Assembly: GCF_014191715.1 (NCBI RefSeq)
Contig: NZ_JACHWY010000001.1
Location: 930,001-994,000, forward strand
DNA: 64,000 nt
Source: Litorivivens lipolytica
GTDB taxonomy: Bacteria; Pseudomonadota; Gammaproteobacteria; Pseudomonadales; Spongiibacteraceae
Direction of reading: 5' to 3'
Shown: positions 63,882 to 64,000 of the stretch, one piece after another
How positions within the stretch are numbered: the first letter of the stretch is position 1
Layout of the letters: each line of letters begins with the position of its first letter
Made by a program: the position numbers and the translations under genes
The notes under the pieces: generated by a model
Database searches by the model: none
What the model was told of the DNA's origin: nothing
The model's input: only the letters and a program-made list of their open reading frames with translations

Positions 63882-64000
63882 TCAGAGATTATTGACCAGC
63901 CAGCCGAGAATACTGGCAACCACACGATAGAAGGCCATTTTGATCGACATCCACCAGGACGGCGTCTCACGAATTTCGCGATCTTCCTCTGCCTGAGTCA
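63882..64000 (-). CDS. C-terminal end of an unknown protein, cut by window edge
   Basis: A minus-strand frame enters from the right edge and stops at TGA 63882-63884. The 38 visible residues begin TQAEEDREIRETPSWWMSI and end KMAFYRVVASILGWLVNNL, so a charged stretch is followed by one hydrophobic helix, suggesting a membrane-associated C terminus. Nothing identifies the family. The palindrome beyond the stop may terminate it. Confidence 0.5.
   Translation of the reverse strand, partial: TQAEEDREIRETPSWWMSIKMAFYRVVASILGWLVNNL

Overview
This window reads as a chromosomal segment of a free-living, probably marine, Gram-negative gammaproteobacterium. A place near the Cellvibrionales/Spongiibacter-like bacteria is an inference from gene style only. 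Supporting points are the two large TonB-dependent receptors, many outer-membrane barrels and lipoproteins, a FimV-like LysM protein, Fe-superoxide dismutase, an RND efflux pump, MoaCDE, RmuC and UvrB, and tRNA genes with encoded CCA ends. By eye GC is in the mid-50s. The stretch at about 15.6-18.9 kb, directly after tRNA-Asn, looks AT-richer and has only uncharacterised secreted proteins. I see no insertion sequence, prophage, plasmid origin, rRNA operon or CRISPR array.

Layout. 1-1212 (-): two uncharacterised genes, the first running off the left edge and starting with a signal peptide. 1339-4843 (+): an OmpA-domain protein, a ShlB/FhaC-like barrel lying in the same frame one stop codon later and lacking its own signal peptide, and a MOSC-domain protein. 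4875-12254 (-): a compact six-gene unit encoding a secreted caspase-fold (orthocaspase) protein, three LPP20-type envelope proteins (one with a DUF4384-like C terminus), an MltC-like lytic transglycosylase and a FadL/PorV-like outer-membrane protein. This unit is the best candidate for an undescribed system. 12477-15083: tRNA-Val, a 49-residue lipoprotein, uvrB and tRNA-Asn. 15164-18879: an islet of unknown secreted proteins including a WG-repeat protein and a lipoprotein. 18881-28959: GST, NhaC-type antiporter, M20 peptidase, TonB receptor, an orphan response regulator, a Gdx/SugE-type SMR exporter divergent from a TetR regulator, sodB and a thioesterase.

29161-34704 (+): an 1847-residue lipoprotein with calcium-type TSP3 repeats and an alpha/beta-hydrolase domain. 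34696-39212: a chaperone-usher fimbrial locus of the alternative (CFA/I-like) type, with two related pilins and the usher on the minus strand and the chaperone divergent on the plus strand. 39209-50711: patatin, enoyl-CoA hydratase, MazG-like protein, RND pump with its membrane-fusion protein, Bcp, RmuC, Nudix, flavin reductase, MoaC-D-E and a glyoxalase-II-like hydrolase. 50870-54760: a broken tRNA-Ser copy, tRNA-Ser, FimV-like protein, a second enoyl-CoA hydratase and an ABC1/UbiB-type kinase. 54960-58737: DUF3336-patatin, thioesterase and two convergent overlapping EamA transporters. 58783-58947 (-): a candidate small RNA. 59069-63554 (-): a beta-helix-like lipoprotein followed by a large TonB receptor. 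63882-64000 (-): the tail of another gene.

Themes: heavy investment in the cell envelope (barrels, lipoproteins, peptidoglycan enzymes, fimbriae), lipid and acyl-CoA handling (two patatins, two enoyl-CoA hydratases, two hotdog thioesterases, a large lipoprotein hydrolase), and ordinary housekeeping. No computation was run; family calls rest on motifs read from the translations.
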